The notes: a model not told the origin generated them from the letters alone. A stretch of DNA of 64,000 nucleotides from Pseudomonadota bacterium (GCA_018240785.1 JAFEFC010000011.1:187435-251434), one strand, 5' to 3'. Positions 40,481 through 51,397 are shown, counted from the first letter of the stretch. Numbers and translations are program-made.

Positions 40481-40828
40481 TTACAGCCTCCAAAGAATCT
40501 GGGCAGCCCAGCCGGCGTAGCCGACGAGCAGGAACAGGGTGACGAGATGCAGCACAAGGCGCACGCCGTCGGGCTTGATGTAATCCATCCAGATGTCGCG
40601 GATGCCGATCCAGGCGTGATAGAAGAGCGACAGGAAGAACAGGAAGCTGAGGAAGCGGAACAGGCCGCTCTTGAACAGGCCCGACCACGTTTCATAGGTG
40701 AAGGACGGCAGCGTCAGCACGCAGACCGCGAACACGACCGTAAACAGCGCCATGAAGACGGCCGTCGCACGTTGCGCGATCCAGTCCTTCAGGCCGTAGT
40801 GGGCACCGACAGCTTGACGTTTCACCAT
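40481..40828 (-). CDS. sdhD: Succinate dehydrogenase membrane anchor subunit SdhD
   Basis: A 115-residue hydrophobic subunit with three helices (about 23-41, 56-78, 89-112). It starts MVKRQAVGAHYGLKDWIAQR and contains YHAWIGIRDIWMDYIKP, typical of SdhD; the His in this region is near the haem b/quinone site. Its start overlaps the end of sdhC by 7 bases. Confidence 0.94.
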   Translation of the reverse strand: MVKRQAVGAHYGLKDWIAQRATAVFMALFTVVFAVCVLTLPSFTYETWSGLFKSGLFRFLSFLFFLSLFYHAWIGIRDIWMDYIKPDGVRLVLHLVTLFLLVGYAGWAAQILWRL

Positions 40829-41211
40829 AGTTTCACCCCGATGATCACGGTGAGCGCGAGACTCACGACCAGAACGATGCGCGACGTGGTGCGCGCGGGC
40901 TGCAGGTCGCCAAACTTGTGCAGATCCAGCAGCAGGAAACGGATGCCGGCGCAGAAGTGGTGCATGTACGCCCACAGCAGGCCGATCAGCAGAAGCTTGA
41001 CCAGGGGATGCCCCACGATTGCCGCAAAGGTCTGAAAGCTGTCCGCCGACCCCAGGCTCCTGTCGAGCAGGAACAGCAGGAACGGCAGCATCAGGAATAG
41101 ACCTGCCCCACTGATCCGGTGAAGGATCGACACGATGGCCGGCAATGGCTGCCGGATCTGATTCAAGGCCAGGTGTTTCGGCCTTTGCTTGCGCACTGTC
41201 ATTTCTGCCAT
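40822..41211 (-). CDS. sdhC: Succinate dehydrogenase cytochrome b556 subunit SdhC
   Basis: A 129-residue membrane subunit starting MAEMTVRKQRPKHLALNQIR. The RPKHL...ILHRISGAGLF block and HHFCAGIRFLLLDLHKFGD are the family signatures, the latter with the haem ligand His. Three membrane helices. Start 41211 has GAGGGGAG upstream. It heads sdhCDAB, 124 bp after the gntR gene on the same strand. Confidence 0.94.
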   Translation of the reverse strand: MAEMTVRKQRPKHLALNQIRQPLPAIVSILHRISGAGLFLMLPFLLFLLDRSLGSADSFQTFAAIVGHPLVKLLLIGLLWAYMHHFCAGIRFLLLDLHKFGDLQPARTTSRIVLVVSLALTVIIGVKLW

Positions 41212-41231
41212 GAAGACTCCCCTCGACATGT

Positions 41232-41249
41232 GCGGCGGACATCCGCCGC
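41232..41249 (-). promoter_or_regulatory. Perfect stem-loop in the sdhC leader
   Basis: GCGGCGGA (41232-41239) and TCCGCCGC (41242-41249) pair exactly, just upstream of the GAGGGGAG ribosome site of sdhC. The upstream leader also has two GCCTGAC direct repeats (plus-strand reading) 11 bp apart (41291-41297, 41302-41308). A role in sdh expression is inference. Confidence 0.4.
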
Positions 41250-41335
41250 AGACTCCCAAAAGCTCATAACCCACAACTTTAGGCTCACTCGCCTGACATC
41301 AGCCTGACGCCAGTCAAAACCTCGACCGAAAGCAT

Positions 41336-42064
41336 TCAATTGAGTTCATTCAAGTAAAAGTGTTCCGCGGTCGAATACAGTCCGCGCCGCCACTCGACCG
41401 GTTTGTCGCCATAGGTATAGGTCACGCGCTCCACCGACAGCAGCGACGTTCCCTCGGCCACCTTCAGCACCTCGGCAGCGGAGCGATCCGCCGCGACAGC
41501 GCGGATGCGCTCCTGCGCACGGATCATGCGCATGCCGAAGCGTGTCTCGAACAAGCTGTACAGTGAGCCGTTCCAGTCCTGCAGGACTTCGAGATTCAAG
41601 CCCTGGAACAGGTCGCCAGGCAGGTAGATCTCGTCGATGACGACGGGCTTGGCGCCGAACCGCAGCAGGCGCCGGATGATGATGATGGGCGCCCCCGGCT
41701 CGATGCCGAGCATACGCGAAGCTTCCTGCCCCGCCTTCGCGCGCCAGCAGTCGAGCGGTACGCTCTGCGGATGGGACAGATTGCCATCCATCGGCACCAG
41801 GCGTAAAAAGCGGAACATCGCACGCGGGTCGTTGTGCGATGCGACGTAGGTTCCCTTGCCCTGCTTGCGCACCAGTAGATTGTCGGCCGCCATCTCGTCG
41901 ATGGCCTTGCGGACCGTACCCTGGGAAACATTGAATCGCGAGGCGAGTTCCTGCTCGCTCGGAATGGCCTGGCCTGGACGCCATTCACCCGCCTCAAGCG
42001 CCTGCAAAATCAAGGCCTTGATCTGGCGGTATAGCGGACTGAAGGTCGGAGCGTCGTGCGACAT
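41336..42064 (-). CDS. GntR/HutC-family regulator of the TCA cluster
   Basis: A 242-residue regulator with an N-terminal GntR winged helix (PLYRQIKALILQALEAGEWR, IPSEQELASRFNVSQGTVRKAIDEM) and a C-terminal UTRA ligand domain ending ERVTYTYGDKPVEWRRGLYS, placing it in the HutC subfamily. It lies between sdhC (same strand, 124 bp downstream) and divergent mdh, so control of TCA genes is very likely by context. I prefer ATG 42064 (MSHDAPTFSPLY); ATG 42100 would add 12 residues and place the start right beside the palindrome. The ligand is unknown; a TCA intermediate is plausible. Confidence 0.9.
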   Translation of the reverse strand: MSHDAPTFSPLYRQIKALILQALEAGEWRPGQAIPSEQELASRFNVSQGTVRKAIDEMAADNLLVRKQGKGTYVASHNDPRAMFRFLRLVPMDGNLSHPQSVPLDCWRAKAGQEASRMLGIEPGAPIIIIRRLLRFGAKPVVIDEIYLPGDLFQGLNLEVLQDWNGSLYSLFETRFGMRMIRAQERIRAVAADRSAAEVLKVAEGTSLLSVERVTYTYGDKPVEWRRGLYSTAEHFYLNELN

Positions 42065-42112
42065 GCGCTTATTGGAACACAAATTTTTCAACACGTCCAT
42101 GTCATGTCTTAT

Positions 42113-42126
42113 GTCTTATATAAGAC
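42113..42126. promoter_or_regulatory. Palindromic operator candidate between gntR and mdh
   Basis: GTCTTATATAAGAC is a perfect 14-bp palindrome, with an extra ATGTCTT direct repeat immediately before it (42104-42110 and 42111-42117). Size and symmetry fit a GntR/HutC dimer site. It lies 12 bp upstream of the TTGACA of the mdh promoter and just upstream of gntR, so it could control both. Confidence 0.6.
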
Positions 42127-42138
42127 CGCAGACCTCAT

Positions 42139-42167
42139 TTGACATGCGGACCCCTTGCCCATAACAT
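42139..42167 (+). promoter_or_regulatory. Promoter of mdh
   Basis: A perfect TTGACA (42139-42144), 17 bp, then TAACAT (42162-42167). The predicted transcript has a leader of about 115 bases before the mdh start. The palindrome 42113-42126 lies just upstream of the -35. Confidence 0.55.
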
Positions 42168-42287
42168 TTCCGCGCCTCCGAGGCTGCCTGACGGGCCGCA
42201 TCGCGATCCAGACGAATTCTTGCGCAATCGGCCTCATCGGCACGCATCATCGATCAGCAAGTCAGACTTTTTTGAGGGAGTCACCAC

Positions 42288-43280
<993 letters not shown>

Positions 43281-43318
43281 TCGGGACGGCCGGCAGGCGC
43301 CGGCCTCTCGAAGCATGC

Positions 43319-43349
43319 AAGGCGCGCGGCCACGGTCGCGCGCTTTTTC
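43319..43349 (+). terminator. Terminator of mdh
   Basis: GCGCGCG (43322-43328) and CGCGCGC (43337-43343) form the stem, extended by A-T pairs, with an 8-base loop and TTTTT following. It lies about 40 bases after the mdh stop. Confidence 0.8.
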
Positions 43350-43401
43350 GTTCACCGACCGGCTGCTATCCTAGCCCGCCACATCATCACATCGGCCACG
43401 C

Positions 43402-44418
43402 ATGCCGAGTTCCCACCCCATGACCACCACTGCCGTCCATCCGCGCGATGTCCTGTTCGCCGGAGAAAAGCCCTTCCCTGCCCTGCCCGCCGTGGACCAC
43501 TACGCCGGCTCGGAAAGGCTCATGCGCAAGGCTCTGGCGTTGCAGCAGGAGCTCGGCGCGATCTTCGACATCACCTGCGACTGCGAGGATGGCGCGCGCG
43601 CCGGTGCCGAAGCCGAGCACGCGCGGATGGTGGTGGACCTCGTCAATGGCGCCGACAACCGCTTCGGGCGCGTGGGCGCGCGCATCCACGACATCACCCA
43701 TCCGCACTGGGAGCGCGACCTCGAGATCCTCGTCGGCGGCGCCGGCAGACGGCTCGCCTTCATCACGCTGCCCAAGGTGCGATCTGCGGCCGACACCGCG
43801 GCGCAGATCGCGGAGCTGCGCCGGGTGGAGGCGTCGGCGGGCGTTACCCGGCCGCTCCCCGTGCATGTGCTGATCGAGACCCACGGCGCGCTGCGCGAGG
43901 CGTGGCAGATCGCCGAGCAGGACGGCGTCGAGTCGCTCGATTTCGGTCTGATGGATTTCGTCTCCGGCCACCATGGGGCCATTCCGGGCGCGGCGATGAA
44001 GAGCCCGGGCCAGTTCGAACATCCGCTGGTCGTGCGCGCCAAGACGGAGATCGCCGCGGCAGCGCTCGCCTGCGGCGTCGTGCCGTCGCACAACGTGACC
44101 ACCGAGCTGAACGACATCGACTACATTCGCCGCGACGCCGAGCGCGCCCGCCGCGAGTTCGGCTACCTGCGCATGTGGAGCATCCATCCGAACCAGATCC
44201 TGCCCATCGTCGAGGCGATGCGGCCGGACTTCTCCGAGGTCGAGGAGGCCACCGAGATCCTCGCCGCCGCGCAGGACGTCGCGTGGGGCCCGATCCAGCA
44301 CGGTGGCAGGCTGCACGACCGCGCCTCCTACCGCTACTACTGGGAGCTGCTGCAGCGCGCGCAACAGACCGGCATGGCGTTGCCTGACGCCGCCCTCGGC
44401 CGCTTCTTCGCCGCCTGA
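43402..44418 (+). CDS. HpcH/HpaI aldolase / citrate lyase beta-like protein
   Basis: A 338-residue TIM-barrel lyase of the CitE/malyl-CoA lyase superfamily. Visible: the Asp/Glu metal site region ITCDCEDGARAGAEAEHARM, the Arg of VGARIHDITHP, the second acidic site VLIETHGALREAWQIAEQ, LDFGLMDFVSGHHGA and the terminal MWSIHPNQILPIVEAM. No other citrate lyase subunits are nearby, so it is not a classic citrate lyase; a (S)-citramalyl-CoA or malyl-CoA type cleavage is more likely (inference). It follows mdh, which supports a C4-acid link. Start 43402; an internal ATG at 43420 is an alternative. Confidence 0.85.
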   Translation: MPSSHPMTTTAVHPRDVLFAGEKPFPALPAVDHYAGSERLMRKALALQQELGAIFDITCDCEDGARAGAEAEHARMVVDLVNGADNRFGRVGARIHDITHPHWERDLEILVGGAGRRLAFITLPKVRSAADTAAQIAELRRVEASAGVTRPLPVHVLIETHGALREAWQIAEQDGVESLDFGLMDFVSGHHGAIPGAAMKSPGQFEHPLVVRAKTEIAAAALACGVVPSHNVTTELNDIDYIRRDAERARREFGYLRMWSIHPNQILPIVEAMRPDFSEVEEATEILAAAQDVAWGPIQHGGRLHDRASYRYYWELLQRAQQTGMALPDAALGRFFAA

Positions 44419-44429
44419 CGAACTGCCAC

Positions 44430-45665
44430 GTGGCCGATTCACCAGCAGATCCCGCGCGGGATACGCAGGCAGACGATCGCCTCGCAGCCGGCACGCCCGC
44501 CTTCCAGCGCGCCAACCTGGCGATGTTCGTCGGTGGCTTTGCGACCTTCGCCCTGCTGTACGGCACCCAGCCGATGTTGCCGCTGTTCGCCGTGTCCTTC
44601 GGCATCAGCCCGGCGCGGGCCAGCCTCGCAGTGTCCGCCGGCACCGCGGCGCTCGCGCTGGCGCTGATTCCGGCCAGCGTGCTGGCCGACCGCATCGGCC
44701 GCCGCCCGGTCATGAAGGCGGCGCTGGCCGTGGCCGCGGTGCTGTCGATCGGCGCGGCCCTGATCACCGATTTCAACCAGCTCCTGGTGCTGCGAGCGCT
44801 GCTGGGCGCGGCGCTCGCCGGCCTGCCGGCGGCGGCGATGGCCTACCTGGGGGAGGAGATCGCGCCCAATGCGCAGGGCCGGGCGATGGGTCTCTACATC
44901 GCGGGCAACGCCCTGGGCGGCATGAGCGGCCGCGTGCTCGCCGCGGTGCTCACCGAGTGGGGCTCGTGGCGCATCGCCCTCGCGGTGCTGGGCGCCCTCG
45001 GCGTCGTCGCGGCGACCGTGTTCTGGCAGCGCCTGCCGCCGTCGCGACATTTCAGCCCGCGCGCGGCCTCGCTCGGACGCCTCGCGCGCGACGCGCGCAC
45101 CCTGTTCGCCGACGCCGGCCTGCCCTGGCTGTTCCTCACTGCCTTCCTCGCCATGGGAGCCTTCGTCGGCCTGTACAACTACCTCGGCTTCCGCCTTGGC
45201 GACGCGCCCTTCGGTCTCGGCCAGAGCGTGATCGGTGCGGTCTTCCTGCTGTATGTGGTCGGCACCTGGGCCTCGGCGTGGGCGGGTGCGCTGGCGGATC
45301 GCCACGGACGGCGCAACGTGCAATGGATCATGGTGAGCATCATGCTCGCCGGCCTGCTGCTCACGCTGCCCGACAATCTCCCCGTGGTGATCACTGGCGT
45401 GGCGGTATTCACCTTCGGCTTCTTCGCCACCCATTCGCTGGCAAGCGGCTGGGTGGGGCGCCGGGCGCAGGAGCGTCGCGCGCTCGGGGCGGCGATCTAC
45501 CTGTCGTGCTACTACCTCGGCAGCAGCATCATCGGCAGCGTGTCGGGCGTCGCCTGGCATGACGGCCGCTGGGCGGCGGTCGTGGCCATCCTGGGCGCGT
45601 GCACCGTTGCCACGCTGCTCGTCGCCCTGTGGCTGCGCCGCCTGGCGCCGATCGGCAGCGACTGA
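44430..45665 (+). CDS. MFS transporter (drug/metabolite:H+ antiporter type)
   Basis: A 411-residue, 12-helix major facilitator. The signature between helices 2 and 3 is LADRIGRRPVMKA, and a second copy ALADRHGRRNVQWI follows helix 8. The helix 4-5 region (GLPAAAMAYLGEEIAPNAQG) resembles the YnfM/arabinose-efflux-like group. Start read as GTG 44430, 11 bp after the lyase gene, so the two may be co-transcribed. Substrate cannot be told from sequence. Confidence 0.85.
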   Translation: MADSPADPARDTQADDRLAAGTPAFQRANLAMFVGGFATFALLYGTQPMLPLFAVSFGISPARASLAVSAGTAALALALIPASVLADRIGRRPVMKAALAVAAVLSIGAALITDFNQLLVLRALLGAALAGLPAAAMAYLGEEIAPNAQGRAMGLYIAGNALGGMSGRVLAAVLTEWGSWRIALAVLGALGVVAATVFWQRLPPSRHFSPRAASLGRLARDARTLFADAGLPWLFLTAFLAMGAFVGLYNYLGFRLGDAPFGLGQSVIGAVFLLYVVGTWASAWAGALADRHGRRNVQWIMVSIMLAGLLLTLPDNLPVVITGVAVFTFGFFATHSLASGWVGRRAQERRALGAAIYLSCYYLGSSIIGSVSGVAWHDGRWAAVVAILGACTVATLLVALWLRRLAPIGSD

Positions 45666-45683
45666 GGGCTCGTCCCTGGCCGT

Positions 45684-46622
45684 TCAGCGCATGGTGAGCG
45701 CCATCAGCACCGGCGTGGTGACGGCCGAGAACAGGGTGGACAGCACCAGGCTGCCCGCCACCTCCGCCTCCAGCACCTTGAACTGCAGCGCCATCATGTA
45801 CACGTTGACGCCCACTGAGATCGACGCCAGCAGCACCACCACCTGAGTCTCCATGGCCGGCAGCCCCAGCGCGAGCGCGATGAGCCACACGACCAACGGC
45901 TGCACCACCAGCTTGATGGCCGAGATCGCGCCGGCCATGCGGATCCCCGCGCGCACGCTGTACTGGGCCAGCCCCATGCCGAGCGCGATCAGCGCCATCG
46001 GTGCGGCCGTGTCGGACACCATGCCCAGCGTGGCGCCGACGAAAGCGGGCAACGGCAGCCCCAGCATGCCGAACAGCGTGCCCGACAGAATCGCCACGAT
46101 CAGCGGGTTGGTCAGCACGCCACGCACCGTCTTGGCGAAGCCCTGCACCGAGAACTGGCCATGGCGCGCCCACTCGACCGACACGGTGACGAGGGTCCAC
46201 AGGATCAGCGCATTGAAGACGAGCACCAGCGCCACCGACGGCACGGCGGCCTCGCCCAGCATCAGGCGCGCGATCGGCAGACCCAGCATGACGTTGTTGG
46301 AAAACACCCCGCCCAGGGCGAACACCGATTGCGACACGCCATCGAGGCGGAACAGCCGCCACGCCACCACCCGGCCGATGGCGAACACCACCATGCAACT
46401 GCCGAAGAAGGCGATCAGCAGGCGCGCATCCACCGGCGGCAGCCTGGAGAAATCGCTCATCAGGTGGAACAGCATGGCGGGCATCGCCACCGAGAAGACG
46501 AAGCGCGACAGCGCGTCGCTCACGGCCTTGGTCCAGCCGCCCAGGCGCACCAGGGCGTAGCCGGCGAACACGAGCAGGAACAGGGGGGCCGAAAGGCCGA
46601 GTTGGTGCAGGAATTGGCTCAT
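45684..46622 (-). CDS. AEC-family permease (auxin efflux carrier-like)
   Basis: A 312-residue, about 10-helix inner-membrane protein, MSQFLHQLGLSAPLFLLVFA..., with two repeated five-helix halves and the family's GVFSNNVMLGLPIARLMLGE segment near the centre. Bacterial AEC members transport malate, malonate or other carboxylates. Given the neighbouring C4-acid genes a dicarboxylate is plausible but unproven. Convergent with the MFS gene, 18 bp apart. Confidence 0.88.
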   Translation of the reverse strand: MSQFLHQLGLSAPLFLLVFAGYALVRLGGWTKAVSDALSRFVFSVAMPAMLFHLMSDFSRLPPVDARLLIAFFGSCMVVFAIGRVVAWRLFRLDGVSQSVFALGGVFSNNVMLGLPIARLMLGEAAVPSVALVLVFNALILWTLVTVSVEWARHGQFSVQGFAKTVRGVLTNPLIVAILSGTLFGMLGLPLPAFVGATLGMVSDTAAPMALIALGMGLAQYSVRAGIRMAGAISAIKLVVQPLVVWLIALALGLPAMETQVVVLLASISVGVNVYMMALQFKVLEAEVAGSLVLSTLFSAVTTPVLMALTMR

Positions 46623-46794
46623 GGGATCGAGATTGTGTGCATCGCAGCCAGGTCTGCCACGACGTCGCCGACGGGACGTCCGCGGCGGTGCCGGCTCGTG
46701 CGGCGCCCCCCTTCCACTGCGGGGAATCCCGGCTGTGCGAGCGCGAGGAAGGATGGTCTAATGATGGTTTCCAAGTTCCACCATTCTATCCACA

Positions 46795-47805
46795 ATGCCG
46801 AAGACTCCGCTGTCCATCCTGGACCTCGCTCCCATCGTGCAGGGCGATACCCCGGCACAGGCGCTGCACAACGCCACCGACATCGCCCGCCATGCCGACC
46901 GCTGGGGCTACAACCGCTACTGGCTCGCCGAACACCACAACATGACGGGCATCGCCAGCGCCGCCACCGCGGTGGTGATCGGGCACATCGCCGCCCACAC
47001 GACGCACATCCGTGTCGGTGCCGGCGGCATCATGCTGCCCAACCACGCGCCGCTGGTGATCGCCGAACAGTTCGGCACGCTCGAATCGCTGTTCCCGGGG
47101 CGCATCGACCTCGGGCTGGGCCGTGCGCCCGGCACCGACCAGAACACCGCCCGCGCGCTGCGCCGCAACCTCGGCCACAGCGACGACAGCTTCCCGCAGG
47201 ACGTGCTCGAGCTGCAGGGGTACTTCAAGCCGGTGCAGCCCGGCCAGGCGGTGCAGGCGGTACCGGGGGCGGGTCTCGACGTGCCGATCTGGCTGCTCGG
47301 CTCCAGCCTCTTCAGCGCCGAGCTGGCGGCGCATCTGGGCCTGCCGTATGCCTTCGCCTCGCACTTCGCGCCGCATTACCTGCTGCGCGCGGTGGATCTC
47401 TACCGCAGCCGCTTCCAGCCTTCGGAAGCGCTCGACAAGCCCTACGTGATGGTGGCCGCCAACGCCATCGCCGGCGACACCGACGATGAGGCCCACTACC
47501 TGTTCAGCTCGTTGCGCAACCGCTGGGCGAACATCGCGCGCGGCGTGCGCGGGCCGCTGCAGCCGCCGTCGAACGACTACGAGAAGCACTGGTCGCCCGA
47601 CCAGATCGCCTACATCGACGATGCGCTGTCATGTTCCGCTGTCGGCAGCGCCGACACCGTGCGCAAGGGCCTGGAATACCTGATCGACCGCACGGGCGCC
47701 GACGAGCTGGTCCTGACGGCGCAGATCTTCGACCATGCCGCACGCCGGCGGTCGTTCGAGATCGTGGCGCAAGCCTGGGGGCTCACGCCCGCGGCGGCGG
47801 CCTGA
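46795..47805 (+). CDS. LLM-class flavin-dependent oxidoreductase
   Basis: A 336-residue luciferase-like monooxygenase of the YhbW type. N-terminal [18 protein letters not shown], the segment [20 protein letters not shown], the FMN-binding [20 protein letters not shown] and [15 protein letters not shown] are hallmarks. A cytosolic TIM-barrel using reduced FMN; substrate unknown. Convergent with the chemoreceptor gene. TCTAAT, 38 bases upstream, may be its -10. Confidence 0.9.
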   Translation: MPKTPLSILDLAPIVQGDTPAQALHNATDIARHADRWGYNRYWLAEHHNMTGIASAATAVVIGHIAAHTTHIRVGAGGIMLPNHAPLVIAEQFGTLESLFPGRIDLGLGRAPGTDQNTARALRRNLGHSDDSFPQDVLELQGYFKPVQPGQAVQAVPGAGLDVPIWLLGSSLFSAELAAHLGLPYAFASHFAPHYLLRAVDLYRSRFQPSEALDKPYVMVAANAIAGDTDDEAHYLFSSLRNRWANIARGVRGPLQPPSNDYEKHWSPDQIAYIDDALSCSAVGSADTVRKGLEYLIDRTGADELVLTAQIFDHAARRRSFEIVAQAWGLTPAAAA

Positions 47806-47845
47806 CAGGCACTTCGGCGCCTCCCCGGCCGACGTGCTGGCGTGC

Positions 47846-49642
47846 TCAGTTTTCGAGCAGCGCCTCCACCGGGACGCCAATGCGCACGTTGCCCCAATGG
47901 CGGCCGCCGATCACGATCGGCATGGCCATGTCGCACAGGATCTCGCCGGTGTCGCGCAGGTAGGTCTGCAGCAGCAGCGTCTCGGTGTTGCGCGCCGCGC
48001 GCAGTTCGGGCGGGCGCTCGAACTTGCGGCAGGTGCGGTTGCCGACGAGATCGGTGTCGTAGTCGCCGGTGAGCGGTCGCGAGAACCTGCTGTTGTGGGC
48101 CGACAGGTAGCTGTCGGCATTCACCGCCACGGCGAACACCGCGCCGCGAGTGGCGGCGAGGCTGTCGTCGAGGATGGACTGGCAGCGGCGGGTGAACTCG
48201 TCGCCCCATGACACGGTGAACTTCGCCGGATTGGTCCCCGGCACCGGCCGGTAGTGGCGGTCGAAGACGTCGATGCGGCTGCCGGCCATCGCCTCGAGCT
48301 CGCCCTGCACCCGATCGCGGAAACGGCGCGCCTGCTCCACCGCCTGGTCGAAGGCCCCCTGGCCGGTGCGGAAGCGCGACACGAGCTCCTGCACCGCCTC
48401 GGTCGCGCGCGTGAGATCGCCCGTGCGCTGCTCGCTGTCGTCCATGTGCTGCGCCACCGTGCGCGACAGCTCGTTGATTTCGACGACGTGGTCATGGACG
48501 CGGGCATTGGTCGCGGAGAGCGATTCCATGGCGTTGGCGATCTGCGTCAGTTGCGTGCTCGTGGCCTCGAACTCGCCCACCATGTGCTCGAACTGCTGCG
48601 CTGAACGATCGACCACCTCGCGCGTGTGCAGCACGTCCACGTTGATGACGTCGTTCTCGCTGCGCGTCTCCGCGACCAGCTCCAGCATGCCGTTGATGTT
48701 GCCGACGATTTCCGCGGTCGCCTTGTTCACCCGCTCGGCCAGCTTGCGCACCTCGTCGGCCACCACCGCAAACCCGCGACCGGCCTCGCCGGCGCGCGCC
48801 GCTTCGATGGCCGCATTGAGCGCGAGCAGGTTGGTCTGGTCGGCCACCTCGCGGATCAGCGTGGCGATCTGCTTCACGCTCTCCGAGCGCTGCGAAAGAT
48901 CATCCACGGTGTGGTTGAACTTGAGCACCTTCTCGCTGACGGCGTTGATCTTGCCGGCGATGTCGCGCATCTCCTCGAGCGATTCGCGCGCGATGCTGAG
49001 GTTGCCGGTGGTCGATTCGGTGATGCGGTGTGCACTGCCCGAAACCTCGTTGATCGCCGCGGTCGATTCGGTGCTGGCCTCGAACACCTGCGAGGTCATG
49101 CGCCCCTGCTCGCGCGCATCCTGCGCCGTGCCCTCGACGCGCACCTTCACCTGCACCGCCTCGCGCGCGATGCTCACGCTCATGTGCCGCACCTCGCCGA
49201 TGATGTGGCGCATCTTGTCGGCAAAGCGGTTGTAGCCGGCGGCGAGATCGCGCAGCTCGTCATGGGTGGTGAGCGGGAGATTGTGCGAGAAGTCGCCTTC
49301 GCCGCGCGCGATCTCGTTGAAGATGCGGGTGATCACACGCACCGGGCGCACGATCAGCAAGCGCAGGTAAAGGATCTGCCCGACGCAGAACACGAAGGCG
49401 AACACCGTCAGCCCGAGCAGCAGCATCCAGCCGCCATCCAGCGCGGCGACGACCCGCTCCGCCGTCTCCGGCGGCACTGCGCCCGCCTGCAACAAGGCTT
49501 CCACCTCGCCCTTCTGGCGCCAGTAGATGCCCAGATAGGCGAGATTGACGACGAAAAGGAAAAGCAGGCTGAAGAGCTTTTTCGTCAGCGAGTTCCAGAA
49601 GGTCTTCTCAACGGACTCGTACATCTGCCAAAAGAGTTTCAT
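47846..49642 (-). CDS. Methyl-accepting chemotaxis protein with C-terminal extra domain
   Basis: A 598-residue receptor. Two membrane helices (about 19-39 and 71-94) flank only a short periplasmic loop of about 30 residues. HAMP (about 95-150) and a signalling coiled coil follow, with the tip [20 protein letters not shown] and [15 protein letters not shown]. After it comes a cytoplasmic domain of about 150 residues ([20 protein letters not shown] ... NRTCRKF ... [16 protein letters not shown]) of a Cache-like type seen in a subset of MCPs. Sensing is therefore probably intracellular rather than periplasmic. Start 49642; no che genes nearby. Confidence 0.9.
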   Translation of the reverse strand: MKLFWQMYESVEKTFWNSLTKKLFSLLFLFVVNLAYLGIYWRQKGEVEALLQAGAVPPETAERVVAALDGGWMLLLGLTVFAFVFCVGQILYLRLLIVRPVRVITRIFNEIARGEGDFSHNLPLTTHDELRDLAAGYNRFADKMRHIIGEVRHMSVSIAREAVQVKVRVEGTAQDAREQGRMTSQVFEASTESTAAINEVSGSAHRITESTTGNLSIARESLEEMRDIAGKINAVSEKVLKFNHTVDDLSQRSESVKQIATLIREVADQTNLLALNAAIEAARAGEAGRGFAVVADEVRKLAERVNKATAEIVGNINGMLELVAETRSENDVINVDVLHTREVVDRSAQQFEHMVGEFEATSTQLTQIANAMESLSATNARVHDHVVEINELSRTVAQHMDDSEQRTGDLTRATEAVQELVSRFRTGQGAFDQAVEQARRFRDRVQGELEAMAGSRIDVFDRHYRPVPGTNPAKFTVSWGDEFTRRCQSILDDSLAATRGAVFAVAVNADSYLSAHNSRFSRPLTGDYDTDLVGNRTCRKFERPPELRAARNTETLLLQTYLRDTGEILCDMAMPIVIGGRHWGNVRIGVPVEALLEN

Positions 49643-49829
49643 GAATCCTGTTTCCGTGGAACATTTGCCTGCATGCATCATCGACGCGTGCGGGCCAGAC
49701 TTTAGCTCGGGATTGCATCCGCGCATGGCGGCCCCGCAGCGCGCCCGCGGGCACGCGGTTCGAACACGGATTTGCCCGTACGTTGTTCGCCTGCGACAAT
49801 TGCAGACTCGCTACGTCAGCCCGACTGCC

Positions 49830-51338
49830 ATGTCCGAAATCACTTCCACCGCACCCACCACCCCGCAGGACGAAAACCACCTGATCGCGGAGCGCCGCGA
49901 AAAGCTCGCCGCCTGGCGCGCCAGCGGTCGTGCCTACCCCAACGACTTCTCGCGCGAGAACACGGCGGGCCGGCTCGACGAACTTTACGGCGACAAGGAG
50001 GCCGACGCGCTCGAAGCAACGCCGGTCGAGGTCAAGGTCGCCGGCCGCATCATGCTCAAGCGCGTGATGGGCAAGGCCAGCTTCGTCACCATCCAGGACC
50101 TGTCGGGCCGCATCCAGCTCTACGTGCAGCGCGACAGCGTGGGCGAGGACGTCTATGCCGAATTCAAGACCTGGGACATCGGCGACATCGTCGGCTGCGT
50201 CGGTACGGTGTTCAAGACCAAGACCGGCGAACTCACCGTCAAGGCGACCGAGATCCGCCTGCTCACCAAGAGCCTGCGCCCGCTGCCCGACAAGTTCCAC
50301 GGCCTCACCGACGTCGAGCAGAAGTACCGCCAGCGCTATGTCGACCTGATCATGAGCGAGCAGTCGCGCTTCACCTTCGTGGCGCGCAGCCGCATGGTGC
50401 AGTCGATCCGCAACTACATGACCGGCCACGGCTTCCTCGAAGTCGAGACGCCGATGATGCACCCCATCCCCGGCGGCGCCGCGGCCAAGCCCTTCACCAC
50501 CCACCACAACGCGCTCGACATGGAGCTGTTCCTGCGCATCGCGCCCGAGCTCTACCTCAAGCGCCTGGTGGTGGGCGGCTTCGAGAAGGTGTTCGAGGTC
50601 AACCGCAACTTCCGCAACGAAGGCCTCAGCCCGCGCCACAACCCGGAATTCACGATGATGGAGTTCTACGAGGCGTACGCGAACTACAAGACGCTGATGG
50701 ACTTCACCGAAGGCCTGATCCGCCATGCCGCGCGCGAGGCGCTGGGTGCGGAGAGCTTCGTGTATCAGGGCCGCGAGCTGGACCTGTCGAAGCCTTTCCA
50801 CCGCCTGACCATCGTCGAGGCGATCCGCAAGTACCACCCGGGATTCACGCTCGAGCAGCTCGCCGACGCCGGGTGGCTGAAGGAGAAGATCGTCGCCTTC
50901 GGCGAGAAGGTGAAGCCGGGCGGCCTGGGCAGCCTGCAGTTGCAGTTGTTCGAAGCCTGTGCCGAAGCCGAGCTGTGGGAGCCGACCTTCATCATCGACT
51001 ATCCGGTCGAAGTGTCGCCGCTGGCGCGCGCCTCCGACGCCAATCCCGAGATCACCGAGCGCTTCGAGCTCTTCATCGTCGGCCGCGAGATCGCCAACGG
51101 CTTCTCCGAGCTGAACGACCCCGAGGATCAGGCCGCCCGCTTCCGCGCCCAGGTCGAAGCCAAGGAGGCGGGCGACGAAGAGGCGATGTACTACGACGCC
51201 GACTACATCCGCGCGCTGGAGTTCGGCCTGCCGCCGACCGGTGGCTGCGGCATCGGCATCGACCGCCTGGTGATGCTGCTGACCGACGCGCCGGCGATCC
51301 GCGACGTGATCCTGTTCCCGCAGATGCGGCCCGAGTAA
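49830..51338 (+). CDS. lysS: Lysyl-tRNA synthetase, class II
   Basis: A 502-residue class II synthetase charging tRNA-Lys. The N-terminal OB-fold anticodon domain ([20 protein letters not shown]) is followed by the catalytic domain with motif 1 ([20 protein letters not shown]), motif 2 ([20 protein letters not shown]) and motif 3 ([15 protein letters not shown]). Normal length. Start [18 protein letters not shown] at 49830; the longer open frame runs antisense to the chemoreceptor start and is discarded. Followed by a strong terminator. Confidence 0.97.
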   Translation: MSEITSTAPTTPQDENHLIAERREKLAAWRASGRAYPNDFSRENTAGRLDELYGDKEADALEATPVEVKVAGRIMLKRVMGKASFVTIQDLSGRIQLYVQRDSVGEDVYAEFKTWDIGDIVGCVGTVFKTKTGELTVKATEIRLLTKSLRPLPDKFHGLTDVEQKYRQRYVDLIMSEQSRFTFVARSRMVQSIRNYMTGHGFLEVETPMMHPIPGGAAAKPFTTHHNALDMELFLRIAPELYLKRLVVGGFEKVFEVNRNFRNEGLSPRHNPEFTMMEFYEAYANYKTLMDFTEGLIRHAAREALGAESFVYQGRELDLSKPFHRLTIVEAIRKYHPGFTLEQLADAGWLKEKIVAFGEKVKPGGLGSLQLQLFEACAEAELWEPTFIIDYPVEVSPLARASDANPEITERFELFIVGREIANGFSELNDPEDQAARFRAQVEAKEAGDEEAMYYDADYIRALEFGLPPTGGCGIGIDRLVMLLTDAPAIRDVILFPQMRPE

Positions 51339-51361
51339 GTCACGACCGCGCAGCGCACACG

Positions 51362-51397
51362 ACCCCCGCCGGGCGATGCCCGGGCGGGGGTTTTTCC
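51362..51397 (+). terminator. Terminator of lysS
   Basis: ACCCCCGCC (51362-51370) and GGCGGGGGT (51383-51391) form a 9-bp stem with an inner GGGC/GCCC stem, followed by TTTTT. It begins 23 bases after the lysS stop. Confidence 0.88.
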
